From an uncultured Bacteroidales bacterium (lineage in GTDB: Bacteria; Bacteroidota; Bacteroidia; Bacteroidales; Bacteroidaceae), in assembly GCA_902760965.1 (NCBI GenBank), contig CACWIN010000020.1:1-45463 (forward strand): 45,463 nt of DNA. Reading direction: 5' to 3'. The translations under genes were made by a program, and so were the position numbers. A model generated the notes under the pieces. It worked only from the letters and a program-made list of their open reading frames with translations, did no database searches and had not been told where the DNA came from. Shown one piece after another: positions 9,244-17,712 of this stretch; positions within the stretch are counted from its first letter, which is position 1, and each line of letters starts with the position of its first letter.

Positions 9244-10212
9244 ATGATAAGATGGGGTTTTATAGGATGCGGGCAGGTAACCGAAAAGAAAAGCGGTCCA
9301 GCATTTGCCAAGGCCGAAGGCTCAGCCATTGAGGCGGTAATGAGCCGTGATAAGGCCAAAGCCAGTTCATACGCCCAAAGGCACAACATAGGCAAATGGT
9401 ATACCGATGCCATGGACCTGATAAACGATCCCAATGTTGATGCCGTATATATAGCAACTCCCCCCTCGTCGCATGCCACATATGCCATTATGGCCATGAA
9501 AGCAGGCAAGCCTGTCTATATTGAAAAGCCTATGGCCCAGAGCTATGAGGAGTGCATGCGCATAAACCACGTTTCGCGTGAGACCGGAGTTCCCTGTTTT
9601 GTTGCGTACTACCGCCGCTATCTGCCCTATTTCCTTAAGGTAAAGGAATTACTGCCCCAGATTGGCAAACTTATCAACGTGCAGATACGTTTTGCCCAGC
9701 CCCCCAAGGAACTTGACTACAACAGCACCAATCTGCCCTGGCGCGTCATACCGGACATATCCGGAGGCGGATACTTTTATGACCTTGCTCCGCATCAGAT
9801 TGACATGGTCCAGGAACTTTGCGGCTGCATTATAGATGCTTACGGACTATGCAGCAACCGCGCCGGCCTGTATCAGGCCGAAGATACTGTAAGCGCCTGC
9901 TTTAAGTTTGAGACCGGTCTGGTTGGTTCCGGCTCATGGTGTTTTGTAGCCGATGAATCGGCCAAGGAGGATCGCATTGAACTTATTGGCGACAAGGGTA
10001 TGATATGTTTCTCAATCTTTACCTTCCAGCCCATAGCGCTTCATGACAGCACCGGACGCCATGAATTTGACATACCCAATCCCGAGCATGTACAGTTCCC
10101 GCTGGTACAGGCTGTGGTTGATCACCTTAACGGCAAGGGGGTATGCACTTGCGACGGCATAAGCGCCACCCCCACCAACTGGGTCATGGACCGCATACTT
10201 AACAAGTTCTGA
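9244..10212 (+). CDS. Gfo/Idh/MocA family NAD(P)-dependent oxidoreductase
   Basis: The 322-residue cytoplasmic enzyme has an N-terminal Rossmann fold with GFIGCGQVTEKKSGPAF (residues 5-21) and the family motif EKPMA at 94-98. The C-terminal part contains YFYDLAPHQIDMVQEL, with the aspartate and histidine that normally act near the substrate. The family oxidises or reduces sugars, inositols and related compounds with a nicotinamide cofactor, and the substrate here is unknown. It lies 26 bases after the porin gene, so co-transcription is likely though a functional link is not evident. Confidence 0.9.
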   Translation: MIRWGFIGCGQVTEKKSGPAFAKAEGSAIEAVMSRDKAKASSYAQRHNIGKWYTDAMDLINDPNVDAVYIATPPSSHATYAIMAMKAGKPVYIEKPMAQSYEECMRINHVSRETGVPCFVAYYRRYLPYFLKVKELLPQIGKLINVQIRFAQPPKELDYNSTNLPWRVIPDISGGGYFYDLAPHQIDMVQELCGCIIDAYGLCSNRAGLYQAEDTVSACFKFETGLVGSGSWCFVADESAKEDRIELIGDKGMICFSIFTFQPIALHDSTGRHEFDIPNPEHVQFPLVQAVVDHLNGKGVCTCDGISATPTNWVMDRILNKF

Positions 10213-10223
10213 GCGGTTTGCAC

Positions 10224-10258
10224 AAAAAATTCCGGCAGGTCACCAAGACCCGCCGGAA
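10224..10258 (-). terminator. intrinsic terminator between convergent genes
   Basis: The stem TTCCGGC-a-GGTC / GACC-c-GCCGGAA (10230-10258) has a run of A on its left side (10224-10229). On the minus strand this reads as a hairpin followed by TTTTTT, so it terminates the FadL-like gene. Its use by the convergent oxidoreductase gene is less clear because the T tract there is weak. Confidence 0.75.
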
Positions 10259-10293
10259 CCCAACCAAATTTATCTCATGCTTCAAAAAAAGAA

Positions 10294-11745
10294 TCAAAAA
10301 TTCCACCCCACTGTAAACATAACCTTATCGGTCTTGTATTTATAGTTTACATCAACATTTGTCATATTATCAGGATCCTCGTTTGTGTTCAGGACGCTGT
10401 TCTTTACTCCATGTACATAAGCCAGGTCAAAGTAGAACTGAGTTCCGTCCCTGTCAGGCTCGGAGCAATAGCCCAAACCTAAAGTGCAGTATTTGCTCTT
10501 GCCGGGACGGTCATTCTGCCAGTCCATTCGGCTGTTATTGAAATCGGAGTCAGACAAATAAACAAACGAGTCTTCCTTGAACATTGAGCCAACGGAATTA
10601 TAGCCGGCACGCAGTGACAGATTGCTTATGTTCTGCTCTATTCCAATCTTGAATGTTGAATAGTCCTGGTAATGCAGCGCGCCCTGCTTGTTCATCTGGG
10701 TGTTGTCAATTGACAGCGACGAACGGTCGGTAAAGTGTTTCTCATACTCGACTCCTATTGCAGTATGTCCTATTGTAAGACCACCGCTCAGGTTGATTGA
10801 CCAGGGTGAAGAGAACTTGTAGTCAATGCTGTTTGTATATTTATTGCCATCTTGCTGTTCTCCCTGTATTGCATATGCGTAATCGGCATACTCCAGCCTT
10901 TGCTTGAATGCAGTAGGAGTCTTTACGCTCAAACCTAAGCGCAACGGACTTACCGGACGGACAATCAAACCAAACGCCATGTTCCAGCCTGTGCCTTTTG
11001 CGGAGTTCATCTTATCGACCGATGTATAGTCCATCTTTTCATCATAGTAAATAAAATCCTGGTCCTCTTTTGCGGCCTCGTAGCTTGACGGATAAAAGTC
11101 ATAGTAATAACCCTCGGACCATGTATCGGTTGAAAGGATTCCCAGTGTCCAACCCAGATAGAGCATATCGGACAGGTTGCAGGACAGGTTAAAATCATAA
11201 GAATTCACCTTGTTGCGCTGACGGTCAACATACTCGCGGTACACAACATATTCCTTGGTATGGTCCTGTGAGTCCTCAAAGAACTTGTCCAGATAATCCA
11301 GATTGCGGTCCACATTCTGCAGCTTGCGGTATGAGAAACCAAAGTTCATATAGCAGTCGCTGCCGTCATAACCTGAGAATATGACCGAAACGTTATCAAC
11401 TGCCGCCATAAGGTCAGACTTACGGTTGTTTGAATAAAAGTATATCCCCTTTGCCGAACCTTGATTGTATGCGGTATACAACGGATCTGTTGCGACCGAT
11501 GTTCCAAAGAACGACATTGAAAGGTTTATATCGCTGTTGTGGTATGTACCTATTCCGGCCGGGTTGTGGCTTATGACCGACGGGTCACTGCCAAGGGCAC
11601 TCATAGCACCGCCCATTCCAACGTAACGGGCTGTTCCGTTCAACTCCTCATCATATAGTTTGGCAGCATCGAATGAGGTCTGTGCGCTTACTGACACACA
11701 TGCCGCAAAAGCTGCAATGCTCATTATTAACTTATTGGTTTTCAT
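10294..11745 (-). CDS. FadL/OmpP1-like outer membrane barrel protein
   Basis: The signal peptide runs to CVSVSAQTSFDAAKLYDEEL. The mature N-terminus TARYVGMGGAMSALGSDPSV followed by SHNPAGIG is the hallmark of Bacteroidota FadL/OmpP1-like barrels, often labelled hemin receptor without proof. The rest is beta-strand rich and ends DKVMFTVGWNF with a terminal aromatic, as expected for outer-membrane insertion. At 483 residues the length is normal. The family moves hydrophobic molecules, but the actual ligand is unknown. It lies 76 bases downstream of the Ser-rich repeat gene and may share its transcript. Confidence 0.85.
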   Translation of the reverse strand: MKTNKLIMSIAAFAACVSVSAQTSFDAAKLYDEELNGTARYVGMGGAMSALGSDPSVISHNPAGIGTYHNSDINLSMSFFGTSVATDPLYTAYNQGSAKGIYFYSNNRKSDLMAAVDNVSVIFSGYDGSDCYMNFGFSYRKLQNVDRNLDYLDKFFEDSQDHTKEYVVYREYVDRQRNKVNSYDFNLSCNLSDMLYLGWTLGILSTDTWSEGYYYDFYPSSYEAAKEDQDFIYYDEKMDYTSVDKMNSAKGTGWNMAFGLIVRPVSPLRLGLSVKTPTAFKQRLEYADYAYAIQGEQQDGNKYTNSIDYKFSSPWSINLSGGLTIGHTAIGVEYEKHFTDRSSLSIDNTQMNKQGALHYQDYSTFKIGIEQNISNLSLRAGYNSVGSMFKEDSFVYLSDSDFNNSRMDWQNDRPGKSKYCTLGLGYCSEPDRDGTQFYFDLAYVHGVKNSVLNTNEDPDNMTNVDVNYKYKTDKVMFTVGWNF

Positions 11746-11821
11746 ATGCTTATATATTATCAGGGTTCAAATTTTGATATAACAATCTCTAATCTATGCA
11801 CATACATAGCATCTGTCACAC

Positions 11822-13348
11822 TTATCTTCTTGAAGGACTTGAACCTCCTCTTGAAGGACTTGATCCGCCTGAACTGCCGGAGCTGCGGCTGGGAGCTGAA
11901 CTAAAGCCGCCACCTCCACTGCTTATGCTACGGCTGGGGCTTGAACTTGAGTTGCTCATACGGCTGGGAGCCGAGCTACTGCTACTGCTGCTACTGCTGC
12001 TTGAGCTACGTGTAGCGCTCCTGTTGGCACTGCTGTTGTTGCTGCTACTGCTTGAGTTGCTCATGCGGCTGGGAGCCGAGCTGCTGTTGCTGTTGCTGCT
12101 TGAACTGCGTGTCACGCTCCTTGTAGAGCTGTTGTTAGAGGAGCTTTGATTGCTGCTGCTTACACTACGTGTAGCGCTGCTACTCTGACTCATTCTGCTG
12201 GGAGCACTGCTGCTATTATTGTTTCTAATACTATTACTATTACTATTGTTGTTGCTCTGAGCCATTCTGCTGGGAGCACTGGTGCTGCTGGGACGGTCAT
12301 AGGTAGTACCTGACTGCGTTGACCTGGAGGCGCTGTTGCTTGCCGAACGTGATGTGCTTGAACGGCTTGTCTCGGGTTCAACACTCCTTACAGCCTGGTT
12401 ATCGGATGTTCTTGAAGCCATACGGGACGGTGCACTTGACGAACCTGACGAGCCCGTTGACCTGTTGGTCGGCCTTGAGCTTGCCGATGAAGCGGCCGGT
12501 TTATCCTGCGGACGGTTTGCCATTCTGCTGGGGCTTGAGCCACCCGATGCAGGACGTTCAGTTGAACGGCTAAGGTTACGGTCCCATCCGCCTCCGTTAA
12601 TCTGACGGTTAGGTACAAAACGGTCAGCTCTGCTCTCTACTACGCGAACGGGTCCGGTATGATAGACAGGTCCGTAATGATACGAAGGTCCGTAATAGAA
12701 TGGATCATAATACCATGAGCTGTAGTGCCATGAATCATAATACCAGGGATCGTAATACCAGGGATCATAGAACCAGGGATCGTAATAATAGGTGTGTGAA
12801 TACACCCAGTAACGGTCATCAAAGAAACGGTCCCAATATACTATATCAAACAGGATGTCGTCAATCAGTGTAAAGTAAGGACGGCCGTTGTGACGGAAAC
12901 GGTACAGACGACGGGTAAGGTAATAATCCTCGACCGCATCGTTGTAGCCCTCGGCATATGAGCCTACACTCTTTTGTGATTCCACCTCCTTTACATATAT
13001 TGTATCATGGATATATACGGTAGGAACGTCGTCCAATACGGAACCGTCCTCATACTGGATCTGACTTGTACCGTAAGTATATCGGCGGTTATACTCATCG
13101 GGATCACGGTCCACTATGATCTGGGGTGTAGTCGTTACAACGGGAGCTACAGTCTGAACAGGTACTGTCTGAGCCTGAACAGTCTGAGTCTGTACAGTCT
13201 GCGAAGGTGTACGGGTAACAACTGCACTTTTTGTAGTGGAACCGGAGTTCTTACTGTTGTTCTTTCCGGTTGAGTACAGGTCATTTCGCTGCGCACCGGC
13301 TGTCATTGTGACTGCCATCAATGCCATTATCAATACTGACTTTTTCAT
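11822..13348 (-). CDS. exported Tyr/Trp- and Ser-rich repeat protein
   Basis: I do not recognise this 508-residue protein. It has a signal peptide (MKKSVLIMALMAVTMTAGAQ), then a Thr/Val/Gln-rich stretch (TQTVQAQTVPVQTV) and a small ordered region with DVPTVYIHDTIYVKEVES. A central block at about 190-235 repeats YYDPW-like units. The C-terminal half is Ser/Asn/Arg-rich and carries spaced copies of APSRM or SPSRM, at least six, each followed by a polar linker. It ends SPSRGGSSPSRR. The basic, disordered tail suggests binding to an acidic polymer or wall-associated glycan, which is inference only. The encoding DNA is microsatellite-like (GCT/AGC-rich) and prone to length change. Confidence 0.7.
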   Translation of the reverse strand: MKKSVLIMALMAVTMTAGAQRNDLYSTGKNNSKNSGSTTKSAVVTRTPSQTVQTQTVQAQTVPVQTVAPVVTTTPQIIVDRDPDEYNRRYTYGTSQIQYEDGSVLDDVPTVYIHDTIYVKEVESQKSVGSYAEGYNDAVEDYYLTRRLYRFRHNGRPYFTLIDDILFDIVYWDRFFDDRYWVYSHTYYYDPWFYDPWYYDPWYYDSWHYSSWYYDPFYYGPSYHYGPVYHTGPVRVVESRADRFVPNRQINGGGWDRNLSRSTERPASGGSSPSRMANRPQDKPAASSASSRPTNRSTGSSGSSSAPSRMASRTSDNQAVRSVEPETSRSSTSRSASNSASRSTQSGTTYDRPSSTSAPSRMAQSNNNSNSNSIRNNNSSSAPSRMSQSSSATRSVSSSNQSSSNNSSTRSVTRSSSSNSNSSSAPSRMSNSSSSSNNSSANRSATRSSSSSSSSSSSSAPSRMSNSSSSPSRSISSGGGGFSSAPSRSSGSSGGSSPSRGGSSPSRR

Positions 13349-13379
13349 AACCGTATGCTTTAATGGTTTCTTTCTGATG

Positions 13380-13387
13380 CAAAAATA
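13380..13387 (-). promoter_or_regulatory. possible -7 element for the Ser-rich repeat gene
   Basis: The minus strand reads TATTTTTG, fitting TAnnTTTG, 31 bases before the start at 13348. The -33 position holds only GTTC. Confidence 0.45.
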
Positions 13388-13452
13388 ATACGGTAATAGT
13401 ACCCGGAACGCGGATATTCCCTACTTGTTCAGGGGAAAAACCCTATTTTTAC

Positions 13453-13588
13453 TTTGGCTGTTACGGAGCTAAAGCTCCTACGTTGGCTGTTGGCTATTGG
13501 CTTTCGGGCCAAAGGCCCGCTCTAATACTATTGAGCCAATAGCCAACAGCTAATAGCCAAAGTCTAACAGCCAAAGCCAACGCCAAAG
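13453..13588 (+). repeat. nested-hairpin intergenic repeat, copy B
   Basis: In order: a small hairpin ggagctaaagctcc (13465-13478); a 17-base arm gctgttggctattggct (13486-13502); an inner hairpin gggccaaaggccc (13506-13518); then the exact complementary arm agccaatagccaacagc (13534-13550). A tail of related 7-base units follows, running up to the stop codon of the GH25 gene at 13589-13591. Confidence 0.85.
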
Positions 13589-14425
13589 TTATTTCAGGCG
13601 AAGCGAGTTAAACTCCACCTCGGTCCCCCTAAACACATTAAAGTCCGTATACTCCGAAATCCCCGGAACGCTTGCATGATCAGTAAACTGCCACAAATAC
13701 CACTGTTTGGCAGTCTCGGGACGTACCACATAATAATGAGCTACCCAGAACGGATAGTTGTCAAAGGCCGGCGTATTGAGATGACGCTTTCGGAATTTGG
13801 CCGAAGAATAAATGATAGGCTTTACGCCATAATGGGATTCCAGCAATCCCAGGAGTTCAAGCAACTCACGCTGCAGGTCCTCCGTTGAACGTCCGGTGCG
13901 TTCCACATCGACCACCGGCACAAAATCACCTTTCTCAAGGTGAACGGTGTTGATATAATGCTGAGCCTGTTTTCCGGGCGATGTCCCCGGATCAAAGAAA
14001 TGATATACGCCGCAAACAAATCCGGCCTTTCGGGCCTCAAGAATGTTCTGGGCATAACTTGAATCGGTAAAACTGCCGCCCTCGGTGGCCTTCATTATTA
14101 CGAACCTTACGGGACTTTCACTCCCGGCCGATGCCGTAGCCACCCTGTTCCAGTCAATCTTTCCCTGATGATGCGATATGTCTATTCCGTAACAAAGGAA
14201 TCCCGACGGCAGACATACCCCATACTCCCTGGTCCCGCGGCATGGACGCAGGCGGTACAGATACGGACGCAGAAAAATAAAATATGCACCAAACGAGACA
14301 AAGGCTATCAGTAATACAGTAACAGCCCAATGCATCCAGTCAGGCATAATATAAAAGGGCTTCCGTCCTTTCTTTTTAGGAACGGAAACCCTTTTGTTCT
14401 TTTTTGTGCCTTTTCTGGAGGCCAT
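13589..14425 (-). CDS. glycoside hydrolase family 25 muramidase, membrane anchored
   Basis: GH25 enzymes cut the beta-1,4 bond between N-acetylmuramic acid and N-acetylglucosamine in peptidoglycan. The domain starts at CYGIDISHHQGKIDW with Asp82, continues VIMKATEGGSFTD, and holds the catalytic pair DVE at D173-E175 (VPVVDVERTG). WQFTD occurs near the end. The N-terminus is very basic (TKKNKRVSVPKKKGRK) followed by one transmembrane helix at about 32-52, so the catalytic domain should face the periplasm. The 278-residue length is usual for anchored forms. It starts 10 bases after the phosphofructokinase stop and is probably co-transcribed. Its stop codon abuts a repeat element. Confidence 0.92.
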   Translation of the reverse strand: MASRKGTKKNKRVSVPKKKGRKPFYIMPDWMHWAVTVLLIAFVSFGAYFIFLRPYLYRLRPCRGTREYGVCLPSGFLCYGIDISHHQGKIDWNRVATASAGSESPVRFVIMKATEGGSFTDSSYAQNILEARKAGFVCGVYHFFDPGTSPGKQAQHYINTVHLEKGDFVPVVDVERTGRSTEDLQRELLELLGLLESHYGVKPIIYSSAKFRKRHLNTPAFDNYPFWVAHYYVVRPETAKQWYLWQFTDHASVPGISEYTDFNVFRGTEVEFNSLRLK

Positions 14426-14435
14426 AATGCACTGA

Positions 14436-16082
14436 TTACTTGTGCTCCAGCTTCAGAGTCTTGGTAGGCTGGTCGCATACCTCGGTGGGACCAAAGTACT
14501 GGATAGGACCGGGATATACAAAGCAGGTATCACGGGCCCACTCGGCACGATGCTTTACGAACTCCTTAAAGGGAGCACCGTCAAGTTCAACCAGAGCCTT
14601 GCGGATAACGGGCTTCATCTGGCCGTTACGCTTTTCCATGTTCATCATCATGGTGATAGGAATACCACCGGCAATCCACTGGTCAGCAGGAGCAACGGTG
14701 TTCTTGATTGATGACATGTAACCGGTCTTGCCGGCAGCGATCAGCATTGATGCGTTGTAACCAAGGCTGTAGCAGTAGTCAGCGTCAAAGTTTGAGGGAG
14801 CTGCGCAACGGCCTTCGTAACCGCAGAAATGATGCTGGGTTGCATACTTGCCAAGATACTTGCCCTCCTTTTTCCACTCAGCCAGCTTAACGCCAACCAT
14901 ATCGGCCAGCAGCTGCTCGGTCTCAATCAGAGAAACCTGAACGTTTCCGTGCGGGTCACGCTCCAGGGCCAATTGACGGCTTACGCTCTCGGGCAGGCTC
15001 TGGAAAATAGCTGCATTCTCCTTTGAAAGCTTGCTTACAATATATTCAATCTTGCGGCTCATCTTGATCAGGTCAAACTCAGCCTGATTTGCAGCAAGAA
15101 CGTCATTCAATTCAGCGATAAGCTTCTTGATGGCGGGGATGAACTCAATCAGACCCTCGGGAACCAGAACGGTACCAAAGTTGAAACCACGTGCGGCGCG
15201 GTCAGCAACAACCTGAGCAATATAAGTTACAATATCATCAAGAGTCTGGTTCTTGGCCTCAACCTCCTCACCTATCAGGGTTACGTTAGGCTGTGTCTGC
15301 AGAGCGCACTCCAGAGTTACGTGGCTGGCGGAACGGCCCATCAGCTTGATAAAGTGCCAGTACTTGCGGGCTGAGTTGCAGTCACGCTCAATGTTACCAA
15401 TGATCTCCGAGTAAACCTTGGTAGCGGTATCAAAACCGAATGAGGTCTCAATCTCGGAGTTCTTAAGGTCACCGTCAATGGTCTTGGGGCAACCGATAAC
15501 CTGTACACCTGCGCCGATAGCCTTGTAGTACTCTGCCAGAACGCAAGCATTTGTATTTGAATCATCACCGCCTATGATAACCAGAGCCTTGATATCAAGA
15601 GCCTTAAGGATCTCCAGACCCTTGTCGAACTGGTCCTTCTTTTCCAGCTTGGTACGGCCTGAACCAATGATATCAAAACCGCCGGTGTTACGGTACTCGT
15701 CAATGATATCGGCTGTAAGCTCCATATAGTTGTGGTCAACCAGACCGCCGGGGCCCAGGATAAAGCCGTAAAGCTTGTTGGCGGGGTTGAGTTTCTTGAG
15801 TCCGTCAAACAGACCTGCAATCACGTTGTGACCGCCAGGGGCCTGACCGCCTGACAGGATAACGCCTGCGTTGATTGATTTCTTGGCAGCGGCACCATCG
15901 GTAGGTTCAAACTTAAGATAAGGCATGCCATATGTGTTGGGGAAGAGTTTCTTTACCTCTTCCTGATCGGCAACTGATTGTGTGGGTTCACCTTCTACAA
16001 TTTTCAGTGCACCGCGCAAAGCCTTAGGAAGTTTGGGCTGATAAGCGGCGCGTGCAATCTGTAATGCGCTTTTTGTACTCAT
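14436..16082 (-). CDS. pfp: diphosphate-fructose-6-phosphate 1-phosphotransferase
   Basis: This cytoplasmic enzyme reversibly phosphorylates fructose 6-phosphate with pyrophosphate instead of ATP. The diagnostic residues are visible: GGDDS at 171-175, where the second Asp blocks ATP, and PKTIDGDL at 199-206, where the Lys selects PPi. GGQAPGGHN (78-86) forms the phosphate-binding loop. The 548-residue length matches the long, plant-type PFP group. The window also holds an ATP-type enzyme at 44308-45282, so both donors may be used. The divergent upstream region carries a plausible promoter. Confidence 0.95.
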   Translation of the reverse strand: MSTKSALQIARAAYQPKLPKALRGALKIVEGEPTQSVADQEEVKKLFPNTYGMPYLKFEPTDGAAAKKSINAGVILSGGQAPGGHNVIAGLFDGLKKLNPANKLYGFILGPGGLVDHNYMELTADIIDEYRNTGGFDIIGSGRTKLEKKDQFDKGLEILKALDIKALVIIGGDDSNTNACVLAEYYKAIGAGVQVIGCPKTIDGDLKNSEIETSFGFDTATKVYSEIIGNIERDCNSARKYWHFIKLMGRSASHVTLECALQTQPNVTLIGEEVEAKNQTLDDIVTYIAQVVADRAARGFNFGTVLVPEGLIEFIPAIKKLIAELNDVLAANQAEFDLIKMSRKIEYIVSKLSKENAAIFQSLPESVSRQLALERDPHGNVQVSLIETEQLLADMVGVKLAEWKKEGKYLGKYATQHHFCGYEGRCAAPSNFDADYCYSLGYNASMLIAAGKTGYMSSIKNTVAPADQWIAGGIPITMMMNMEKRNGQMKPVIRKALVELDGAPFKEFVKHRAEWARDTCFVYPGPIQYFGPTEVCDQPTKTLKLEHK

Positions 16083-16137
16083 GTTATTTGAATGGTTTGA
16101 TAAACTAACTGTAATCTCTCTCTTTTTTCAGGTTTTG

Positions 16138-16169
16138 CAAATTTCGTCAAAAAAGCGCAACCCAACAAA
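16138..16169 (-). promoter_or_regulatory. possible promoter for pfp
   Basis: On the minus strand TTTG (16166-16169), a 20-base spacer and GAAATTTG (16138-16145) resemble the Bacteroidota promoter. The first base of the -7 box deviates (G for T). The leader before the start at 16082 would be about 50 bases. Confidence 0.45.
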
Positions 16170-16209
16170 CGTAACCTTATTTATTTAAAGAGTTATCACA
16201 AAAATATGT

Positions 16210-16217
16210 TACCTTTG
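16210..16217 (+). promoter_or_regulatory. probable -7 element for the lipid kinase gene
   Basis: TACCTTTG matches TAnnTTTG and lies 33 bases before the start codon at 16251. The region 17-23 bases upstream is AT-rich (ttatttaaag) without a clean TTTG. Confidence 0.5.
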
Positions 16218-16250
16218 TAAAAATTCTAAAACATAGCTCTTCAGGACTAT

Positions 16251-17147
16251 ATGCATTATTGTTTCATCATTAACAACGAGCCAAGCAAGGCAGGGAATGC
16301 CGACAAGATACAGGCTCAGATAGAGAATTTAAACACCAAGATTGATTTTGAAATCTACAAGACCACAGCCCAAAAGACTGCTACGCAATTTGTAAAGGAG
16401 TATTGCGCCCAGAATCCGGACAAGGAGACATGCTTTGTGGCTTGCGGAGGTGACGGCACCATAAACGAGGTTTCATCGGGCATGGTTGGAGCACAGAACA
16501 AGCATCTTGCAGTACTTGCATACGGCAGCGGCAATGACTTTATCAAATACTATCCCGGCAAGGATTTCCTTAGCGTGGAGAGTCTGGTAAAAGGTACTCC
16601 CCACAAGATAGACATAATGAAGGTTGGCAGTGACAACTACTCCATCAACGTCTGCAACTTTGGTTTTGACTCGGTGGTGGCATCGACCGCCAACAAGCTG
16701 AGCCGCAAGGGCAACAAGAATCCCTACCGTTGGGGTATTGTCAAAGCCATTTTCTGCGGCCGATTTAACAGCATACAGGTAAAGGCCGATGGCGAAGAAC
16801 TCAATCCCGGCAAACGTATGCTGCTGTGCACTTTGGGCAACAACAATCATGTGGGCGGCGAGTTCTTCTGCTCACCCCGCGCCAAGAATGACGACGGTCT
16901 GATTGAGGTATGCTACAGCAAGACCACCACACTGATAGGATTCCTGGGTATGCTCAAGGTTTACACATTGGGCAATCATCTGGACGACCCAAAGATTAGC
17001 AAGCATTTCATTTACCGTCAGTCCAAGACTGTCGATGTACACTCCGACAAGCAGATTGAGCTTTGTCTGGACGGCGAGATGCTGGCTGGCAATGATTTCC
17101 ATATTGAGATCCTGCCCTCCGCCATCAGCTTTATCATTCCTGATTAG
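16251..17147 (+). CDS. diacylglycerol kinase family lipid kinase
   Basis: The 298-residue protein belongs to the DagK/YegS/sphingosine kinase superfamily, which phosphorylates diacylglycerol or related lipids at the inner membrane using ATP. The nucleotide-binding motif GGDGT is at 66-70 within CFVACGGDGTINEVSSG. It is followed by LAVLAYGSGNDFIKYYPG, the usual GTxNDF-like segment. The C-terminal lobe includes VCNFGFDSVVA and QIELCLDGEML. Bacteroidetes homologues may act on sphingolipids as well as diacylglycerol, and the sequence does not decide this. It is a single gene with its own promoter. A repeat element begins one base after its stop. Confidence 0.88.
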   Translation: MHYCFIINNEPSKAGNADKIQAQIENLNTKIDFEIYKTTAQKTATQFVKEYCAQNPDKETCFVACGGDGTINEVSSGMVGAQNKHLAVLAYGSGNDFIKYYPGKDFLSVESLVKGTPHKIDIMKVGSDNYSINVCNFGFDSVVASTANKLSRKGNKNPYRWGIVKAIFCGRFNSIQVKADGEELNPGKRMLLCTLGNNNHVGGEFFCSPRAKNDDGLIEVCYSKTTTLIGFLGMLKVYTLGNHLDDPKISKHFIYRQSKTVDVHSDKQIELCLDGEMLAGNDFHIEILPSAISFIIPD

Positions 17148-17342
17148 CGGAGCTGAAGCTCCTACTTTAGCTGTTAGCTATTGGCTTTCGGGCCTAAGGC
17201 CCGCTCTAATAGTATTGAGCCAATAGCTAATAGCCAACAGCTAATAGCCAATAGCCAATAGCTAATAGCCAACAGCTAATAGCCAACAGCTAATAGCCAA
17301 CAGCTAATAGCCAACAGCTAATAGCCAAAGCCAAAGCCAACG
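17148..17342 (+). repeat. nested-hairpin intergenic repeat, copy C, with expanded 7-base array
   Basis: The copy opens with the hairpin ggagctgaagctcc (17149-17162), then an arm ending gctgttagctattggct (17170-17186) and an inner hairpin gggcctaaggccc. The right arm starts agccaatagctaa. The tail is expanded into a tandem array of YAGCYAA units. The 14-base unit CAGCTAATAGCCAA occurs at 17238 and then four times in a row from 17273 to 17328. It begins directly after the lipid kinase stop codon. Confidence 0.85.
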
Positions 17343-17361
17343 TAAAAAAATCCCTCCGCCA

Positions 17362-17393
17362 TTTGCTAATCCCCCCACAACACCCTATCTTTG
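17362..17393 (+). promoter_or_regulatory. Bacteroidota-type promoter for the 17419-22735 operon
   Basis: TTTG (17362-17365), a 20-base spacer and TATCTTTG (17386-17393) match the -33/-7 consensus closely. The leader to the start codon at 17419 is about 20 bases. The promoter sits immediately after the repeat array. Confidence 0.75.
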
Positions 17394-17418
17394 CTTTATA
17401 ACATTAAAACGCACCACT

Positions 17419-17691
17419 ATGGCAAGTCGCAGACACTTAAAGAGAGATATCAGTTACGTAATAGGTGACGTATTCACCGAGTGCCTTGTATATAAGGAGC
17501 TGGTTCCCGGCACCGATAAGGATGCCGCCGAAAAGATAATCGTTGACCTTCTCAGGATTGACAACGAATTCATAACCCGCATCAGCCATACCGAGCCCGG
17601 TAACGCAAAGCAGTATTACCGTGCACTCATCAAGGACTTCCAGACCAACATGGGGGATGTCATTGACAGGCTTGTCAAGCTAAAAAAGTAA
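17419..17691 (+). CDS. conserved small helical protein of unknown function
   Basis: The protein has 90 residues and no signal peptide or membrane segment. It is predicted mostly helical and charged, with segments RHLKRDISYVIGDVFTECLV and the basic end DVIDRLVKLKK. I cannot assign a function, though the style and size fit small cytoplasmic proteins found widely in Bacteroidales. It is the first gene after a strong promoter and lies 21 bases ahead of the large secreted protein, so it leads a four-gene operon. Confidence 0.75.
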   Translation: MASRRHLKRDISYVIGDVFTECLVYKELVPGTDKDAAEKIIVDLLRIDNEFITRISHTEPGNAKQYYRALIKDFQTNMGDVIDRLVKLKK

Positions 17692-17712
17692 GGACCGGAT
17701 TCCTATTCTGAC

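Noticed and set aside
11796-12149. Leu-rich 117-residue open frame on the plus strand
   Set aside because: It is the antisense shadow of the GCT/AGC-rich serine codons of the minus-strand repeat protein. The run of Leu comes from that composition.
17225-17342. CRISPR-like array
   Set aside because: Units are 7 or 14 bases in direct tandem without unique spacers, and no cas genes are present. It is a short tandem repeat inside a larger hairpin element.
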